NCBI RefSeq assembly: GCF_014197535.1
Contig: NZ_JACIFV010000001.1
Span: 567,606-631,605, forward strand
Origin: Rhizobium aethiopicum
GTDB taxonomy: Bacteria > Pseudomonadota > Alphaproteobacteria > Rhizobiales > Rhizobiaceae
Reading direction: 5' to 3'
Length of the DNA stretch: 64,000 nucleotides
The position numbers were made by a program, and so were the translations under genes. The notes beneath the pieces are model-generated. The model saw only the letters and a list, made by a program, of their open reading frames with translations. It had not been told where the DNA came from and made no database searches. Shown here in pieces: positions 18,730 to 28,190 of this stretch; positions within the stretch are counted from its first letter, which is position 1, and each line of letters opens with the position of its first letter.

Positions 18730-19596
18730 TCACACCTTTACGGCTGTTGCTTTTGGCGCACTCGATCCAAAAACCTCGTCTTCGATCGGAAAATTCCGAA
18801 GACCCAGTCTCTGGAATGCTGTCAGTGAGATGAAGGTCGGCACGACGAGCGCATAGCGCCGCCACAGCCGTCGCGGCTCGCACAAAAGACGAAAGGCCCA
18901 TTCGAAGCCGCTTCTTTGAATGAATCTTGGAGCTTGCCGCTTGAGGCCGGCGTGAAAATCGAATGCAGCTCCGACGCCGATAAGCATCGATGCATCCAGA
19001 CGGTCACGCATGCGCGCCATCCAGAGTTCCTGCTTGGGACTGCTCAGCCCCACCCAGATGATATCGGCGCCGGATCGATTGAGCCGGTCCGCAATATCGG
19101 CTTCCTCTAGCGGTGACAGTTTATGAAAAGGCGGTGCATAGGAGCCGGCTATCTCAGCTTCCGGGAATTTCGCGAGAAGCCGCGCCTGCAAGTGCTGCAG
19201 CGTCTCGGGCGTTGCGCCATAAAGGAAGTGGCGTATACCCTTCGATGTGCCGGCCTCGAAAACAGACAACATCAGATCAGGTCCGTAGACCCTGTCGCTC
19301 TCCACATGGCCAGCACGCTTCAACGCCCATACCAACGGCATGCCGTCGGGGGTTACGAGGAAAGCCCGGTTATGTATCGACCGGAGCTCTGGGTCATCTT
19401 GACATCGGACGACACCGTGTGCGTCGCGAACACACACATATTCCCTCCTGCCGTCTTCAATCCCTTTTTGAATAAAACCGGTCGCGCTTTTAAGATTAAC
19501 TGCCGAAATGCGAACACCAAGGACGTTAGTCCATTCCAGGGAGTCCTTTTGTTTAAGAACTGAAGTTTGGCCTCTGTCTGCTGGTTGCTTTCCCAT
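18730..19596 (-). CDS. WecG/TagA/CpsF-family glycosyltransferase (GT26)
   Basis: A 288-residue GT26 protein. Family motifs are LGVRISAVNLKSA, the DAHGVV region near 60, TPDGMPLVWALK, RVYGPDLM, VGLSSPKQELWMA and GVGAAFDFHAG. These enzymes add the second sugar to undecaprenyl-diphosphate-linked intermediates, commonly ManNAc-type, at the membrane face. It is the first gene of the operon that continues with the WbaP-like, UXS-like and two GT2 genes. Confidence 0.88.
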   Translation of the reverse strand: MGKQPADRGQTSVLKQKDSLEWTNVLGVRISAVNLKSATGFIQKGIEDGRREYVCVRDAHGVVRCQDDPELRSIHNRAFLVTPDGMPLVWALKRAGHVESDRVYGPDLMLSVFEAGTSKGIRHFLYGATPETLQHLQARLLAKFPEAEIAGSYAPPFHKLSPLEEADIADRLNRSGADIIWVGLSSPKQELWMARMRDRLDASMLIGVGAAFDFHAGLKRQAPRFIQRSGFEWAFRLLCEPRRLWRRYALVVPTFISLTAFQRLGLRNFPIEDEVFGSSAPKATAVKV

Positions 19597-19885
19597 GACA
19601 TACGCTTTCGCGATTTAAACTGTCACCAGAATATGCCGGCAGAGCGATTGTCTCCATACTTTCAGTTCCAACTATTGGACGTAGAAGACACTTCATATTC
19701 CTACGCCTTCGGCCGAGATAAGTTACAATATTCGAAGTAAGGCGGCGTACTCCCACGGCTTGCCACGTTGCTCTTTTTGATGAGTGCGACCCCGAAAGAG
19801 CGGTTTGACCTTCACAACGCCGCGGAAGATAGTCACTCTCGCGCCAAGCCTGGGCGGACCTGCGCGCGAACGAAGCGGGGGAGAG
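19597..19885. promoter_or_regulatory. Divergent promoter region (WecG operon / PhyH gene)
   Basis: About 290 bases between divergent genes with AT-rich segments near 19600-19735. It contains AGCGATTGTCTCCAT (19643-19657), matching 12873-12887 in 14 of 15 positions, and TCCTACGCCTT (19699-19709), also at 3502-3512. Both could be sites for a shared regulator of the locus; not proven. Confidence 0.45.
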
Positions 19886-20806
19886 ATGGTTAACCCGACA
19901 GGCGAGATGACGGGCCCGGCTGGCGAGCCTTCAGAGCTGCCCGGCAAAACCAACCAGCTGCAGAAAGACCTGAGCTCTGATGGGTATATCATCATCAGAG
20001 AACTATTGTCCCCTGATCAGGTGGAGCGCCTACGGCTGGTTATCAAGCAACACCTGAAGTCGGAAGGTCGTTACCAGTACGGCGGCAAATTCCAACTTCA
20101 TGCCATGTATGTCGCAGAGGAAATCGCCAAGTTTCTGAGTTCCGATGTGATCCTCAATCGCCTCAAGGAAATCACGCGGCCGCTTGACGTCGTTCTCACG
20201 GGCGAATGCGATATGATGATCAACACGACATCGTCATGGCATAACGACGTTCCCCACCACCCTGCCTGCATCGACGGAGCCATCTTCGCGGACGAGTCTT
20301 TCAGGGTCTACAAAATCGCATTCTACCTACAGGATCAGGACGAACATTCGCCGGCGACATTGAAGGTTCGACCAAGATCTCACCTCAAGGGCCTGGTTGA
20401 GAGCATGCCGGAGAAGGGCTTGGGTATAGGGGCAGGCGATGCCATCATCTTCGACGTGCGCATCGAACATGCCGGCCAAATGCCGACACTCGTCGACAGA
20501 AGCCTACGCAAGTTCTTTGAGCGGATCGGGCCGCGACTTCGGCTCGACTCGCAAAAGGCTTTCACCCTGACACGTTCAGCCCTCCGACGGATAGCCGGCA
20601 CCCCCGACCGCATGGCGCTTTTCATGACCTTTGGTCCGTCCGATTCATGCACCCATTCTTATGCCGAAGAAGGCTGCAATCGCCATTCCGGCGTTCGGGG
20701 GACGCTGAGCGCAGAGGTTCTGAAACAGCTCGCGGCCAATAACATCAGTCCGCCCATTATCGGCAAGCCGGTCGCACCCCAGCAGGTTTCCGGGCCGGGA
20801 ACTTGA
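19886..20806 (+). CDS. PhyH-type Fe(II)/2-oxoglutarate dioxygenase
   Basis: A 306-residue phytanoyl-CoA dioxygenase-family protein. The iron ligands are visible as H119-x-D121 (SSWHNDVPHH) and H195 (DVRIEHAGQ). The fold starts with LSSDGYIIIRELLSPDQVERLR. ATG 19886 is the first ATG of the frame; an upstream GTG at 19784 is possible, and the ribosome site is not decisive (GGGGGAG only two bases before the ATG). It is a lone gene in the polysaccharide locus. It could hydroxylate a sugar, lipid carrier or acyl group, but no substrate can be named. The C-terminal 90 residues look unlike the core family. Confidence 0.78.
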   Translation: MVNPTGEMTGPAGEPSELPGKTNQLQKDLSSDGYIIIRELLSPDQVERLRLVIKQHLKSEGRYQYGGKFQLHAMYVAEEIAKFLSSDVILNRLKEITRPLDVVLTGECDMMINTTSSWHNDVPHHPACIDGAIFADESFRVYKIAFYLQDQDEHSPATLKVRPRSHLKGLVESMPEKGLGIGAGDAIIFDVRIEHAGQMPTLVDRSLRKFFERIGPRLRLDSQKAFTLTRSALRRIAGTPDRMALFMTFGPSDSCTHSYAEEGCNRHSGVRGTLSAEVLKQLAANNISPPIIGKPVAPQQVSGPGT

Positions 20807-20941
20807 TGCGTAGCTGTGTCGGCGTATGGATTCGAACCTGACGCACGATCCGTTGGAATTTTCGCTCTGGGCCGGTTCGCCGAGGCCATGATGTCATAGC
20901 TCCTATCGGCAGCAGTCATTTCCGTCGCGTCGCCGGTCTTG

Positions 20942-23071
20942 TTATTCGGCGTGCGACGCTACGCTGCCTGTATCGATCCCAGCCTTCTGAAGATCGCTTA
21001 GACTGCCAAACTCTCCCGAAGGCATGATCTCCGGGTGGATCCTGAAGCTCTTGTCGTTCAGATTGCCGCTGTAACGGTTACGCGCAAATTGCACCGATCC
21101 GAGCTTGTGGTCAGGCACGTAAATGTATGCTGCAAGCCCATTACCGCTGTCGACCGACACGATATTGTCCTCGATACGATTGGGGCCTGCCCAAGGCGGA
21201 CGCCACCCCCGGCCCGTACCGTCATCGACGCGAAAGGCAGCCCCAGATCCGCCTGTAATGGTGTTCCCCGTCACCAGGTTGCTCCAGCCGCCGTTTATGC
21301 CGATCGCCGATATGTTATCCAAAAGCCTATTTCCTTCGATGCGCACTCCACTCGCCTTGCCGTCGGTATAGATCGCCCAACTGATAGGAGAAGGCCATTC
21401 ACTGGTATTTTCATATCCAGGCGGCCAGAATGTCCCATCGATCCTGTTCATAAGCTGACCTGTTCCGGTGACGAGATTGTAGCGAATGCTGCTGTTCAAA
21501 GGGTCCGTCTGCTCACCCATCAGCTTGATGGCGCCGCCGTCTGCCGTTTGCTGATTGGCGTTGCGGACCACGTTGTGTTCGATGACCGCGTCATGGACTG
21601 CGTCCTGATCTCCCCATAGGGAGCCACCGGCGATACCGAACTGGGCTGCGTTTTCGATGAGATTATGAGCGATCCTGACATTGTCGGCAGCTTGGAACCA
21701 GATCCCGGCCGTTTCGAAATAGACCCTGCCGATGTCATGGATGTGGTTCGACAGGATTGTCGCACCGTGGGATTTGAGGAAGGTGCCATAGGTCGTGCCG
21801 ACATAAATTCCATTGCCGGCCACATCCGCAATCACGTTGCCGGCAATCAGGACATCTTTGCTCTCGGAAACATGGATGCCGACGCCGACATTGTCGATGG
21901 AATTGCCGAGCAGCCGGACGCCGTCCGCCCGGTCGAGCCGTATGGCGCCAAAGCTCCTGGTGTCGGTACCGAACTTGCCGCTGCCGCGCGGATCCCCATC
22001 CCGGAACTGGAGTCCGGATACAACCATTCCGTCGGCCCCATCCAGCCTGAAGAATGTCGGCAGGATGCCGGTGACAGCCGTAGAGCTGATTGGCAATCCA
22101 TCGGTCGGGAGGTAGACGAGTTGCTCCTTGGCGCGGTCATACCACCACTCCCCGGGAGCATCGAGCAGGGCCGCCGCCCCGGTCAGGAAATAGCGACTGC
22201 CTTCCGCGGTGAAGAAATAGGCAGTGCCTCTGGTGTTGATGGCCCGGTTCGCGGTGTCGATTGAGACCACTGGGAGGGTGTCACTGCCCCATTGGCTGCC
22301 GGGGCGAAAACCACCGACGATGTGGGCGACAAGCCCCGCTGTATTTTTCGAGATCGGAAGATCGCCGGCATGGAAGCAAAAGCGCGTGTTGCCATGCCAT
22401 ATGTCGTCATCCTCAGTGCACTTGGCCGCAAAAAGCCATCCTTTGCGCGGATCTCCATCGAGCGGGGCGTTGGGAAAGCGTGCCTGCGTCTGCAGCGCGC
22501 CCTTGACGAAAAGGTCGCCCACCTCCCTGCCTGCAGGCAGCTTCAGTGATGCCGTCCAGCGGCCATCGGCCTGTGCCGTCCAATTGCGTACAAGCGGGCC
22601 GCCGTGCAGAACCGGCGTTTCGTTGCACCTTGCCGCGATGACCAGGCCCGCGTCGCGCGCGTCGAAGACGATCGGTTCAGTGAGATAATAGTCTCCGCCG
22701 CCCATTGCGATCGTGTTTTGGCCGCGCTTCTCACGCGCAGCATCCCGAGCTCTCTCGATGCTGACAAAAGGACCGTCGGTATGCTGAGGATTGGGTTTGG
22801 GAAGACGCCCACTCCAACTGTCCTTGCCATCAGGAGAAACATAGAATACTGCCCGGGCCGCAGATGTGCCCGTCAGTACTTTGCTCAGTGAAGTCCCCTT
22901 CAGCCTGTCCGAAAAGGTCGCCGGCGACGCTTCCGCGCAAGTCGCTTCCCTGAGCGCCGTCTGCAGCTTATCGGGCGCATCTGCGTCCCGAGTCACTGGG
23001 GCCAGGTTGCTCGGCTGCGGAAAGAGCGTCGCAAACAGAATGCTCAAGATCGGTGCGAAAGGCAGCCTCAA
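20942..23071 (-). CDS. Secreted right-handed parallel beta-helix protein (possible polysaccharide lyase/hydrolase)
   Basis: A 709-residue protein with a signal peptide (MRLPFAPILSILFATLFPQP). The opening after it, VFYVSPDGKDSWSGRLPKPN...DGPFVSIERARDAAR, is typical of beta-helix glycan-active enzymes. PbH1-like coils are plentiful between about 360 and 620 (VRLLGNSIDNVGVGIHVS, VLIAGNVIADVAGNGIYV, VRIAHNLIENAAQFGIAG). Eight or so Cys-free coils suggest a long solenoid. Related proteins cleave or epimerise polysaccharides; the catalytic residues cannot be assigned. Its start overlaps the polymerase stop (ATGA), linking it to polymer length or turnover in the periplasm or outside. Confidence 0.85.
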   Translation of the reverse strand: MRLPFAPILSILFATLFPQPSNLAPVTRDADAPDKLQTALREATCAEASPATFSDRLKGTSLSKVLTGTSAARAVFYVSPDGKDSWSGRLPKPNPQHTDGPFVSIERARDAAREKRGQNTIAMGGGDYYLTEPIVFDARDAGLVIAARCNETPVLHGGPLVRNWTAQADGRWTASLKLPAGREVGDLFVKGALQTQARFPNAPLDGDPRKGWLFAAKCTEDDDIWHGNTRFCFHAGDLPISKNTAGLVAHIVGGFRPGSQWGSDTLPVVSIDTANRAINTRGTAYFFTAEGSRYFLTGAAALLDAPGEWWYDRAKEQLVYLPTDGLPISSTAVTGILPTFFRLDGADGMVVSGLQFRDGDPRGSGKFGTDTRSFGAIRLDRADGVRLLGNSIDNVGVGIHVSESKDVLIAGNVIADVAGNGIYVGTTYGTFLKSHGATILSNHIHDIGRVYFETAGIWFQAADNVRIAHNLIENAAQFGIAGGSLWGDQDAVHDAVIEHNVVRNANQQTADGGAIKLMGEQTDPLNSSIRYNLVTGTGQLMNRIDGTFWPPGYENTSEWPSPISWAIYTDGKASGVRIEGNRLLDNISAIGINGGWSNLVTGNTITGGSGAAFRVDDGTGRGWRPPWAGPNRIEDNIVSVDSGNGLAAYIYVPDHKLGSVQFARNRYSGNLNDKSFRIHPEIMPSGEFGSLSDLQKAGIDTGSVASHAE

Positions 23072-24387
23072 ATCTGCCGCTCCGCCGTTTTGCTGCGCGC
23101 CGATGCCCGCATTTGCTGGCCGGGGGTCATCGAAACAACGGGCTCGTATAGAGAGAACATGATGATGCCCGACATAAACAGAACGAAAATCGCGTCATTC
23201 TGGATTAGGAAGATTGTCTCGGTCATGTTCATCACCAAAATGACGACGGTGAAGACATTCAGCCAGAGCCAGCAATAGCGCGGATCCCGGCATTGGAGGA
23301 CCGCCCCTTGGCGCAATGCCTGTAGAAGCATCAGAGCGAACAAAATCATTCCGCTTATTCCGAAGTTCAGCAGCGTATCGCGGAATCCGTTATGGGCGTG
23401 GGGAGCCATCCATCCGATCTTCGACCAGATAATCCAGGCGTCGGGATTAGCTTCTGTCCAAAAGGCCTGGTAGCCGAAGCCGAGCAGCAGATGATCGGCA
23501 ATCTGACCATCGACCAGTTCCCACAAGGGTACCCGGCCGGTCAAAGTGGCATCCTTGCCAAGCGCCTCCAGGAATGGAACCAGGAATTCGTGAAGCAATA
23601 GGAGGAGCCCGATGAACATTTGAACAAAAAACAGGATGAGGACGATGCGACTGATGCCGCCGATCCGCCGCAACAGGGTATAGAACCCGATCAAGCAATA
23701 GGCAGATACCGTCGCAATGATCGCGGTCATCGATCCGGAGCCCATGAGACAGGCCCCACCCGCGATCAAGAAAAGCAAAGCGGTTCGCCGTAAACCCCGG
23801 TTACCGTCCATTAAAACGGCCGTCGACACCAGTGTCATCATCGCGGCATACCAACCGAGACTGTTCTTGTGGATGAATATGCCACGCACGGCGCCGTCCA
23901 TCGGCATGCGAGCGAGACCCGGCGACGCCACGAAGACCAGCAGGCTGAGGACGATGCATGTTCCGAAGGTGGCAAATGCCAGGAGAAGCAACTGCCGTGG
24001 TGTGAAGCGTATCGCCAGCACGTAAGCCAGAAGCACAGTAAAGAGCAGGCCGATGGCTCGCCTGAATGTCGTTGATGGGCCTACCGACCAGAAGACGGAC
24101 ACAAACGGCATGGCGACCATCAGCGGGACAAACCAATTTCGCTTGAGCGCCGTTAGAAATTGCGGAAAATTCCGTACCAGCATCAACAATGTAAAGCCGT
24201 ATACGGGTAGGCAAAGCAGACGCAATATAGACCTGGCGTGATCGCTAAGGGCTCCGTCGGCGTCCGCCAGCATGAGCGGGAAAAGGGCGCCTGTCTGAAG
24301 GAAAAGGCAGAAGCCCGCGCCCCAGCATTCTATCGCTCGCCAACTGACGGTCGGCCCATTCGCGGCTCTAAGCGTATCGGCTCTCAT
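23068..24387 (-). CDS. Wzy-type polysaccharide polymerase (ExoQ-like)
   Basis: A 439-residue membrane protein with 10-12 predicted helices and a large periplasmic loop. The O-antigen ligase/polymerase core FIHKNSLGWYAAMMTLV and the later loop APHAHNGFRDTLLNFGISG (with the usual H-N-G motif) are characteristic of Wzy_C/ExoQ proteins. It would join undecaprenyl-linked repeat units in the periplasm. First gene of a two-gene operon with the beta-helix protein. Confidence 0.87.
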   Translation of the reverse strand: MRADTLRAANGPTVSWRAIECWGAGFCLFLQTGALFPLMLADADGALSDHARSILRLLCLPVYGFTLLMLVRNFPQFLTALKRNWFVPLMVAMPFVSVFWSVGPSTTFRRAIGLLFTVLLAYVLAIRFTPRQLLLLAFATFGTCIVLSLLVFVASPGLARMPMDGAVRGIFIHKNSLGWYAAMMTLVSTAVLMDGNRGLRRTALLFLIAGGACLMGSGSMTAIIATVSAYCLIGFYTLLRRIGGISRIVLILFFVQMFIGLLLLLHEFLVPFLEALGKDATLTGRVPLWELVDGQIADHLLLGFGYQAFWTEANPDAWIIWSKIGWMAPHAHNGFRDTLLNFGISGMILFALMLLQALRQGAVLQCRDPRYCWLWLNVFTVVILVMNMTETIFLIQNDAIFVLFMSGIIMFSLYEPVVSMTPGQQMRASARSKTAERQI

Positions 24388-25003
24388 TATCGGTCCCGAT
24401 TTGCCTGGACAGATGAGGGGCTGTTGATCGCGGCAATTTGGAAAGACATGGGTCCCCTTTCACAGCTGCGCTGCTTACCAACGAACATCCCGACACCTCC
24501 CCAGTCAACTGACGCAAACGAAGACGGAGCTAAGCCTAACGCGCATACCCACCGTCCAAGGACGTTGGTTGGATTAAGCTCACGGTCGACCCCTCCCCCA
24601 AAAGTTGGTGCTTGGGCCAATGGCATTGCCCATAAGAGCAGATGTCACCGGTGACCAATCGCCGGTAGCTTGGCGATGAAAACATACCGCGAAGATCGCG
24701 CTGAGCCGCAGTTGGTGGTGAAGTGAGGCAATAATTCTGGCGCAGCTGGCTGTTTGGCAGTGACGCTTGGAAGGGTTGGGATTCTTATGGTTCTGCGTCA
24801 TGGTCCTGGTTTCGTATGCACTATAACGGAAGCGTCACGCGTTGCGGTGGTGACCCTACGAGCTCAGGGCAGAAGCCTGATCGCGCAGAATGATGCCTGT
24901 CCGCCTCTCATCTCTTTCCATCAATTCGCGTTGCCGAACGAACGAGCGTTCGCAACTCCGGCGTACCGATGTGTCGCGCAGCAACGCGCTTGAGAGGGGT
25001 GTC
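24388..25003. other. Divergent intergenic region between wzy and the glycosyltransferase/wzc operon
   Basis: About 615 bases. It must hold the promoter of the wzy operon (minus) and of the GT operon (plus). I see no gene with a credible ribosome site; short frames here lack family resemblance. No strong hairpin or repeat stands out. Confidence 0.4.
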
Positions 25004-25954
25004 ATGGAGCGGCCGACGATCAGCGTCCTCATCAACAACTACAACTATGGTTGCTTTCTTCCTCGGGCGATCGACAGCGCCTTGCGCCAAAGGGCGTCTG
25101 ATGCCGAGATCATCGTCGTCGATGACGGCTCGAGCGATCAGTCGCGCTCGGTTCTCGAAGGTTATGAAAAGCGGGTGAAGGTGGTCTTCCAGGAGAACCA
25201 GGGACAGGCCGCCGCCATTAATGCCGCTGTAAAGGCAAGCAGTGGTGACATCCTCTGTTTTCTCGATGCCGATGACTGGTGGGCGCCGGGCAAGCTGTCG
25301 GCAACAGCCGCTGCTTTCCAGTCGAATCCTCATGCATCGCTTGTTTATCACCGACTTCAGCCAACGCAGACCGATGGCTCAATAGCCTTCAAGCCAATTC
25401 CTCGAACCCTGTGTTCGGGAGATTTGTCGCCGCGCCTTGCGAGATCGGCTGGCTGGTGGCCCTTCCCACTGACATCAGCCATCGCTGTAAGACGCAGCGC
25501 CTGGGATGCGGCAGGAGAGATTCCCGAGCAGTTTCACATTTCCGCCGATGCCTGGCTCGCGGGCATCTACCCATTTCTGGGGGATGTTGTCGCCCTGTCG
25601 GATTCACTCGGATTCTACCGGATTCACAACAACAACTGGTATCGGTCAGTCGATGACGCCGCCATGCTGCGAAAGCGGATGGCCCATTGGCGGACTGTCG
25701 TTGACGCGACGAACCAGTTTCTTTCCGCGCACGGCTTAGCCGGAAGGCTGCGTCTGACCGATCACTTTCCGTATCGGGTCGCCTCAGCCAGGCTGGAGGG
25801 CGCAGATGCACGCACCCGGTTCAGACTTGTCGCCGAAGGACTTTTTTTCGCCGGAGAACCAAACTTGCTGAGGCGTATGCGTGAGGCATTGCGGACAGCC
25901 CGCGACCTTCCTCGACGCGGTCAGGCGGTTGGCTTGTCGGAGTCGGCACGATGA
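25004..25954 (+). CDS. Family 2 glycosyltransferase
   Basis: A 316-residue GT2 transferase starting MERPTISVLINNYNYGCFLPRAID, with IIVVDDGSSDQSRSVL near 35 and CFLDADDWWAPGKL (DxD region) near 85. ATG 25004 is preceded by GAGAGGGG; the frame is open from 24890 but the domain starts here. No membrane segment. Its stop overlaps the start of the next GT gene (ATGA), so the genes are translationally linked. Confidence 0.87.
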   Translation: MERPTISVLINNYNYGCFLPRAIDSALRQRASDAEIIVVDDGSSDQSRSVLEGYEKRVKVVFQENQGQAAAINAAVKASSGDILCFLDADDWWAPGKLSATAAAFQSNPHASLVYHRLQPTQTDGSIAFKPIPRTLCSGDLSPRLARSAGWWPFPLTSAIAVRRSAWDAAGEIPEQFHISADAWLAGIYPFLGDVVALSDSLGFYRIHNNNWYRSVDDAAMLRKRMAHWRTVVDATNQFLSAHGLAGRLRLTDHFPYRVASARLEGADARTRFRLVAEGLFFAGEPNLLRRMREALRTARDLPRRGQAVGLSESAR

Positions 25955-27054
25955 AGGCGCTGATGCTGGTTTCCGAACTCGAAGACTACACCATCTCCTT
26001 CGCCAGCGGTGTTGCGCAACACCTGCAGGTCGTGCTCGCAGTCCCGCGTCGGCGCTACGCCAATCTTGTCTCCTCTTTCGATCCGGCTGTCGATCTGCAC
26101 CTTTTGGACTGGCCACGGCACCGCTCACTCTCCAATCCCTGGTTTCTGCACCAACTCACGCGTCTCATCCGGCACGAGCGGCCGAACGTCATTCACCTTT
26201 TGAGCAATTCCACACTCTGGTTGAACTTTGCTGCGCCATTCTGGCGGCCGATCCCGCTCGTGACGACCGTCCATGACGTTGACGTGCATCCCGGTGATTC
26301 CGACACCCGAACGCTCCCGGCCTGGGCTCCGCAATTGATCGTGCGGCAATCGGGTCATGTCGTCGTCCATGGCGAGGGGCTGAAACGAATGGTTCTCGAG
26401 CGATATTCAAAATCGCCCGAGTGCGTCCATGTCCTGTCGCATCCGGCCATTCATCGCTACGCGGAACTCGCTCGGCAGCACAAGATGGCGCGGCGCCACG
26501 CAGATGGAACCTTGCGCGTCCTGCTTTTCGGGCGGATTTTTGCTTACAAGGGGTTGGAACATCTAGTCCGCGCCGAGGCGATGCTGAAGGATCAGCTCCC
26601 CAACCTGCGCATCACGGTCGCCGGCCGCGGCGATGATCCCTGGATCTTCCAGCCTCTTATGGGCGAAGCCGGCCGCTATGATATTCGCAACCGCTTTATC
26701 GAGGACATGGAGGTCGCCCAGCTTTTTCTGGATGCCGATATCGTTGTTCTTCCCTACACGGAAGCCTCGCAAAGTGGTGTGCTCAACCTTGCCGCGGCAT
26801 TTGGCAAACCGGTCATCGTGACCGATGTCGGCGAATTGCGCGCCACCGTTCTGCCGAACGGACTGGGAATGGTGGTTCGGCCAGGGGACGTCGAACAGCT
26901 CGCCAGTGCCATCCGGACACTGGCTGATAACAGCGAACTGAGAAGCAGCTTCGGGACCAGCGCGCTCGCCTGGGCCACAGGTCCGAATTCGCCTGAACAG
27001 GTCGGGGCACAGGCCGCGGCCGTTTATCGTGAGGTGGTCGGAGCATGCGAATGA
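25951..27054 (+). CDS. Family 4 glycosyltransferase
   Basis: A 367-residue GT-B fold protein. The N-terminal domain ends around residue 185. The C-terminal donor domain has LLFGRIFAYKGLEHLVRA, ITVAGRGDD and VLPYTEASQSGVLNLAAAFGKPVIVTDVG, the usual GT4 E-x7-E region (EASQSGVLNLA). It is a cytoplasmic retaining transferase adding one sugar of the repeat unit. It begins in an ATGA overlap and ends within the next start. Confidence 0.85.
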   Translation: MKALMLVSELEDYTISFASGVAQHLQVVLAVPRRRYANLVSSFDPAVDLHLLDWPRHRSLSNPWFLHQLTRLIRHERPNVIHLLSNSTLWLNFAAPFWRPIPLVTTVHDVDVHPGDSDTRTLPAWAPQLIVRQSGHVVVHGEGLKRMVLERYSKSPECVHVLSHPAIHRYAELARQHKMARRHADGTLRVLLFGRIFAYKGLEHLVRAEAMLKDQLPNLRITVAGRGDDPWIFQPLMGEAGRYDIRNRFIEDMEVAQLFLDADIVVLPYTEASQSGVLNLAAAFGKPVIVTDVGELRATVLPNGLGMVVRPGDVEQLASAIRTLADNSELRSSFGTSALAWATGPNSPEQVGAQAAAVYREVVGACE

Positions 27055-28190
27055 CGGCGCTCACAGAGGGGGATCGGACAGCGGTGCGGAATGCAGCAGC
27101 GACCGTGCGCCACTACGTCCCGGGTGGTCGCGAGAACGGCGGCGGAATTGGCAGGATGGTCGGCTATATATCGAGCACGGCCAAGGAGGCGGGCGAAACG
27201 CATCTCGTCACCGACACCAGAGGACCGCGCTGGTCCCTGGTTACGTCGCCGATGCGCATGCTCAGCGCCATCTTGATGATGGCCAAGGATCGGATAATTG
27301 CTCCGGCACGCATTCACCATATCCATATCGCCGGTCGCGGCAGCACAACAAGAAAACTGATCCTCACCGAGGCGGCCCGCCTCCTCGGATGCTCTCACAT
27401 ATTACACCTGCACGATTACGACTATGCGAGTGACTTTGCCGCACGCTCGCCACGGCAACAAATGCTCATACGCCGGATGTTCCAACATGCCGACCAGGTC
27501 GTAGCGCTGGGGCAGCGCGATCGTGTGACGCTAACGACGCTTCTGGGCGTGGACGAGCGCCGCGTGGCCGTCATCCGCAATTGTGTTCCCGACCCCGGGG
27601 CGCGCAGTGTCCACGTCGGCAAGATGCCGTTGATCGTCTTTCTCGGCCGACTGAGCGAACGCAAAGGCGTTGGGGAGCTTCTGCTTGCCTTAAGTCATCC
27701 GATTATGAAGGCGCTCCAGTGGCGAGCCGTGCTGGCAGGCGACGGACCTGTGGAGGACTACCGACGCCAAGCCGCGGCCCTGGGCCTTTCAGATCTGGTG
27801 AAAATGCCGGGCTGGCTCGGCGCCGACGAGGCGCAAGCCTTGTGTGCACGGGCAGATATCCTGGTCCTACCTTCGCATGCCGAGGGCTTGGCAATGGCTG
27901 TGGTCGAAGGGCTCGCCCACGGGCTTGCGGTCGTTACCACGCGCGTCGGCGCGCATGGCGAAGTCATCTCCGACGGTGAAACGGGCATCTTCGTGCCTGT
28001 CGGAGACAAGGATGCCCTGGCTGCGGCGCTGGCAAAACTCGTCAGCGATCCGGAAATCCGCAACCGCCTCTCGGCCAAGGCCCGAGCTCATTATCTCAAT
28101 CAGTTCAGTATGAAAGCTTACATGCGATCGCTGGAAAAACTCTACGACGCCGTCTCCGCGCAACCTCAAACGTCGGTTGGTGAACGATGA
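27051..28190 (+). CDS. Family 4 glycosyltransferase
   Basis: A 379-residue GT4 protein with VFLGRLSERKGVGELL, AVLAGDGPVEDYR, MPGWLGADEAQALCARADILVLPSHAEGLAMAVVEGLAHGLAVVTTRVGAHGEVI and the E-x7-E motif (EGLAMAVVE). ATG codons lie at 27045 and 27051; GGAG at 27040-27043 has proper spacing only to 27051, which also gives the ATGA overlap seen throughout this operon. Specificity unknown. Confidence 0.86.
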   Translation: MTALTEGDRTAVRNAAATVRHYVPGGRENGGGIGRMVGYISSTAKEAGETHLVTDTRGPRWSLVTSPMRMLSAILMMAKDRIIAPARIHHIHIAGRGSTTRKLILTEAARLLGCSHILHLHDYDYASDFAARSPRQQMLIRRMFQHADQVVALGQRDRVTLTTLLGVDERRVAVIRNCVPDPGARSVHVGKMPLIVFLGRLSERKGVGELLLALSHPIMKALQWRAVLAGDGPVEDYRRQAAALGLSDLVKMPGWLGADEAQALCARADILVLPSHAEGLAMAVVEGLAHGLAVVTTRVGAHGEVISDGETGIFVPVGDKDALAAALAKLVSDPEIRNRLSAKARAHYLNQFSMKAYMRSLEKLYDAVSAQPQTSVGER

